This document shows positions 6,064-7,569 of a stretch of 7,569 bases of DNA, one piece after another. The notes beneath the pieces were generated by a model. That model was not told the origin of the DNA and did no database searches. It saw only the letters and a program-made list of their open reading frames with translations. Origin of the DNA: Gammaproteobacteria bacterium (lineage in GTDB: Bacteria > Pseudomonadota > Gammaproteobacteria > PS1 > Pseudothioglobaceae); NCBI GenBank assembly GCA_029937335.1, contig JAPYQD010000032.1:1-7569 (forward strand). Direction: 5' to 3'. Both the position numbers and the translations under genes were made by a program. How positions within the stretch are numbered: position 1 is the first letter of the stretch; each line of letters begins with the position of its first letter.

Positions 6064-7233
6064 ATGAACAAGCAAGAGCGCTTTTTCGCGCTTAAAATCT
6101 CATCTATTATGGCGACTCGTATGTTCGGGTTGTTTATGATTTTCCCTGTTTTTTCGGTTTACGCCTCTGAATATGAAAGCACCACGCCCTACTTAATTGG
6201 CCTTGCTATTGGTATTTACGGCCTAACCCAAGCACTACTACAAATCCCATTTGGCTATTTATCTGATCAATACGGTCGTAAACCAATGCTTATTGTTGGC
6301 TTAATTATCTTCTTTATTGGTAGTGTCGTTGCCGCCAATGCCACTGATATTATCGGTGTGGTAATCGGTAGAGCCTTACAAGGCGGTGGTGCGATCTCTG
6401 CGGTGCTAATGGCCTTCTTGGCTGATTTTGTTTCGCCTGCTCAACGTGCTAAAGCTAACGCCTTTGTCGGTATGCAAATCGGTATGGCGTTTATGCTCTC
6501 ATTACTCATTGGTCCACTAATCACGGTCAATTTAGGTATTTCTGGGCTTTTTTGGGTGATTGCCGGCTTGTCTATTGCTGCACTAGGCATCGTCTTTACT
6601 TTGCCTCATGTTAAGCCGCACGCGCAATACACCTTATCAGTCTCAAACATTAAACAAGTCTTAACTTCTAAATTACTTAAATTAGATTTCAGTATCTTCA
6701 CCCTGCATTTAATTTTGACTTGTGCTTTTATTGTTATGCCAAAACTACTAGTAGAAAACAACATTATTGCCACCGATTTAAATGACAACTGGACCATGTA
6801 CCTACCGGTAATGTTGGTTTCCTTTGTTGGCATGTTGCCTATGATCATTTTGGCCGAAAAATACCACAAGCACAAAACCATGTTGCTTATCGCTATCTCC
6901 ATTATGATTATAAGCCAAATCTTGTTTTATCAGACCCCGCTTAACTACACCACTTTCTTTATTTTACTGGCGTTATTCTTTATTGCCTTTAACGCCATGG
7001 AAGCCATGCTACCATCACTTATTTCTAAGACTGCAAACAGCGATAAGCGCGGTCTAGCAATGGGTATGTACTCTACCTCACAATTTTTAGGCGCCTTCAT
7101 TGGTGGTGTTTTTGGTGGGTGGATTTACAACACATACGACTTAAATAGTGTATTCTTATTCACCACATTTATGGCAATAATTTGGTGGGTGGTAATACTC
7201 ACCATGAAACAACAGAAACCAACGGGAGAGTAA
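6064..7233 (+). CDS. YajR-like major facilitator superfamily transporter
   Basis: A 389-residue inner-membrane protein with about 12 hydrophobic segments split by a central loop near residues 180-205. MFS motif A is present as GYLSDQYGRK (64-73), and GRALQGGGA (102-110) corresponds to motif B. The pattern RMFGLFMIFPVFSVYA near the start, LIGLAIGIYGLTQA...QIPFG, NAMEAMLPSLISK (310-322) and MGMYSTSQFLGA (333-344) closely resembles E. coli YajR, a proton-driven exporter-like protein of uncertain substrate. Unlike YajR it stops shortly after the twelfth helix and lacks the cytoplasmic C-terminal YAM domain, so I give no gene symbol. It sits between bamD (15 bp) and ssb (4 bp); an MFS gene beside ssb is a recurrent gammaproteobacterial arrangement, as recalled for Pseudomonas. 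Substrate unknown. Confidence 0.88.
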   Translation: MNKQERFFALKISSIMATRMFGLFMIFPVFSVYASEYESTTPYLIGLAIGIYGLTQALLQIPFGYLSDQYGRKPMLIVGLIIFFIGSVVAANATDIIGVVIGRALQGGGAISAVLMAFLADFVSPAQRAKANAFVGMQIGMAFMLSLLIGPLITVNLGISGLFWVIAGLSIAALGIVFTLPHVKPHAQYTLSVSNIKQVLTSKLLKLDFSIFTLHLILTCAFIVMPKLLVENNIIATDLNDNWTMYLPVMLVSFVGMLPMIILAEKYHKHKTMLLIAISIMIISQILFYQTPLNYTTFFILLALFFIAFNAMEAMLPSLISKTANSDKRGLAMGMYSTSQFLGAFIGGVFGGWIYNTYDLNSVFLFTTFMAIIWWVVILTMKQQKPTGE

Positions 7234-7237
7234 CAAA

Positions 7238-7569
7238 ATGGCAGGAATCAACAAAGTAATTTTAGTAGGTAATTTAGGCGCAAAACCCGAGGTTAAATAC
7301 GCATCAAACGGCAATGCAATTGCTAATTTATCAGTTGCAACTTCAGAGTCTTGGACCGACAAAAACACCGGCCAAAAACAAGAAAAAACAGAATGGCATC
7401 GCGTAAGTGTATTTGGCAAACTTGCTGAAATCGCTGGCCAATATTTAGATAAAGGCTCTAAAGTTTACGTTGAAGGTAAACTCCAAACCAGAAGCTACGA
7501 GCAAGACGGTGTTAAAAAATACGCTACTGATATCGTTATATCAGGCTTTAACGGCACGCTACAAATGCT
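7238..7569 (+). CDS. ssb: Single-stranded DNA-binding protein (N-terminal part)
   Basis: The gene runs off the right edge after 110 codons. The visible part is nearly the whole OB fold: INKVILVGNLG (4-14), PEVKY (17-21), NGNAIANLSVATSESW (24-39), TEWHRVSVFGKLAE (51-64), YLDKGSKVYVEGKL (69-82) and ISGFNGTLQM at the end. Trp39, Trp53 and Phe59 correspond to E. coli Trp40, Trp54 and Phe60, which stack on DNA bases; the third E. coli tryptophan (Trp88) is Tyr87 here. SSB coats single-stranded DNA during replication, repair and recombination. The C-terminal linker and acidic tip are outside the window. A strong GGGAGAG Shine-Dalgarno (7224-7230), inside the end of the MFS gene and 7 bases before ATG, fixes the start. 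The 4-bp gap suggests co-transcription with the MFS gene, though ssb may have its own promoter. Confidence 0.97.
   Translation, partial: MAGINKVILVGNLGAKPEVKYASNGNAIANLSVATSESWTDKNTGQKQEKTEWHRVSVFGKLAEIAGQYLDKGSKVYVEGKLQTRSYEQDGVKKYATDIVISGFNGTLQM

Noticed and set aside
6606..6902. A 98-codon minus-strand open frame inside the MFS gene.
   Set aside because: It is antisense to an intact transporter gene with continuous family similarity and has no independent evidence.
7156..7419. Minus-strand open frame of 87 codons across the MFS/ssb junction.
   Set aside because: It is antisense to two clear genes, its product resembles nothing I recognise, and it has no supporting ribosome site or context.
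1..7569. A search by eye for an unknown system, mobile element, CRISPR array, defence cassette, tRNA or prophage trace.
   Set aside because: Nearly all of the window is accounted for by recognised core genes. I saw no direct-repeat array, transposase, integrase, tRNA-like fold or block of foreign base composition.

Overview
The window is about 7.6 kb of compact, AT-rich bacterial chromosome made up of core genes, with a divergent centre near 5170-5271. All recognisable proteins are of gammaproteobacterial type: a SpoT-type (p)ppGpp synthetase/hydrolase, IscX, TolB-Pal-CpoB, BamD, a YajR-like MFS transporter next to ssb, and a PabB-like fragment. The low G+C, the short intergenic gaps and the protein style would suit a streamlined marine or symbiotic lineage such as the SUP05/Thioglobus group. 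That placement is an inference from impression and was not tested.

Leftward (minus-strand) arm, in transcription order: spoT (5169-3070); a 95-bp gap holding two inverted repeats; iscX (2974-2780), whose stop overlaps the tolB start by 4 bp; tolB (2783-1488); pal (1472-900); cpoB (886-161); and the first 52 codons of a probable pabB (157 to the window edge). The last five genes lie 15 bp or less apart and look like one operon. It would make the periplasmic and outer-membrane half of the Tol-Pal machine. The inner-membrane half (tolQ, tolR, tolA) is not in the window, and iscX occupies the place next to tolB where tolA would normally be.

Rightward (plus-strand) arm: bamD (5272-6048), a 12-TM MFS transporter (6064-7233), and the start of ssb (7238 to the window edge). 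Gaps are 15 bp and 4 bp, so these may be co-transcribed. The 102-bp spoT/bamD spacer carries TATAAT on both strands and probably holds both promoters.

Functionally the window combines outer-membrane assembly (BamD), outer-membrane constriction and peptidoglycan anchoring at division (TolB, Pal, CpoB), the stringent response (SpoT), Fe-S cluster assembly (IscX), folate precursor synthesis (probable PabB), transport, and DNA maintenance (SSB). I see no mobile element, CRISPR array, toxin-antitoxin pair, defence cassette, tRNA or rRNA. I found no convincing new biological system. The points worth a second look concern gene order and junctions: the iscX-tolB coupling, the cpoB/pabB in-frame junction, and the back-to-back promoters.
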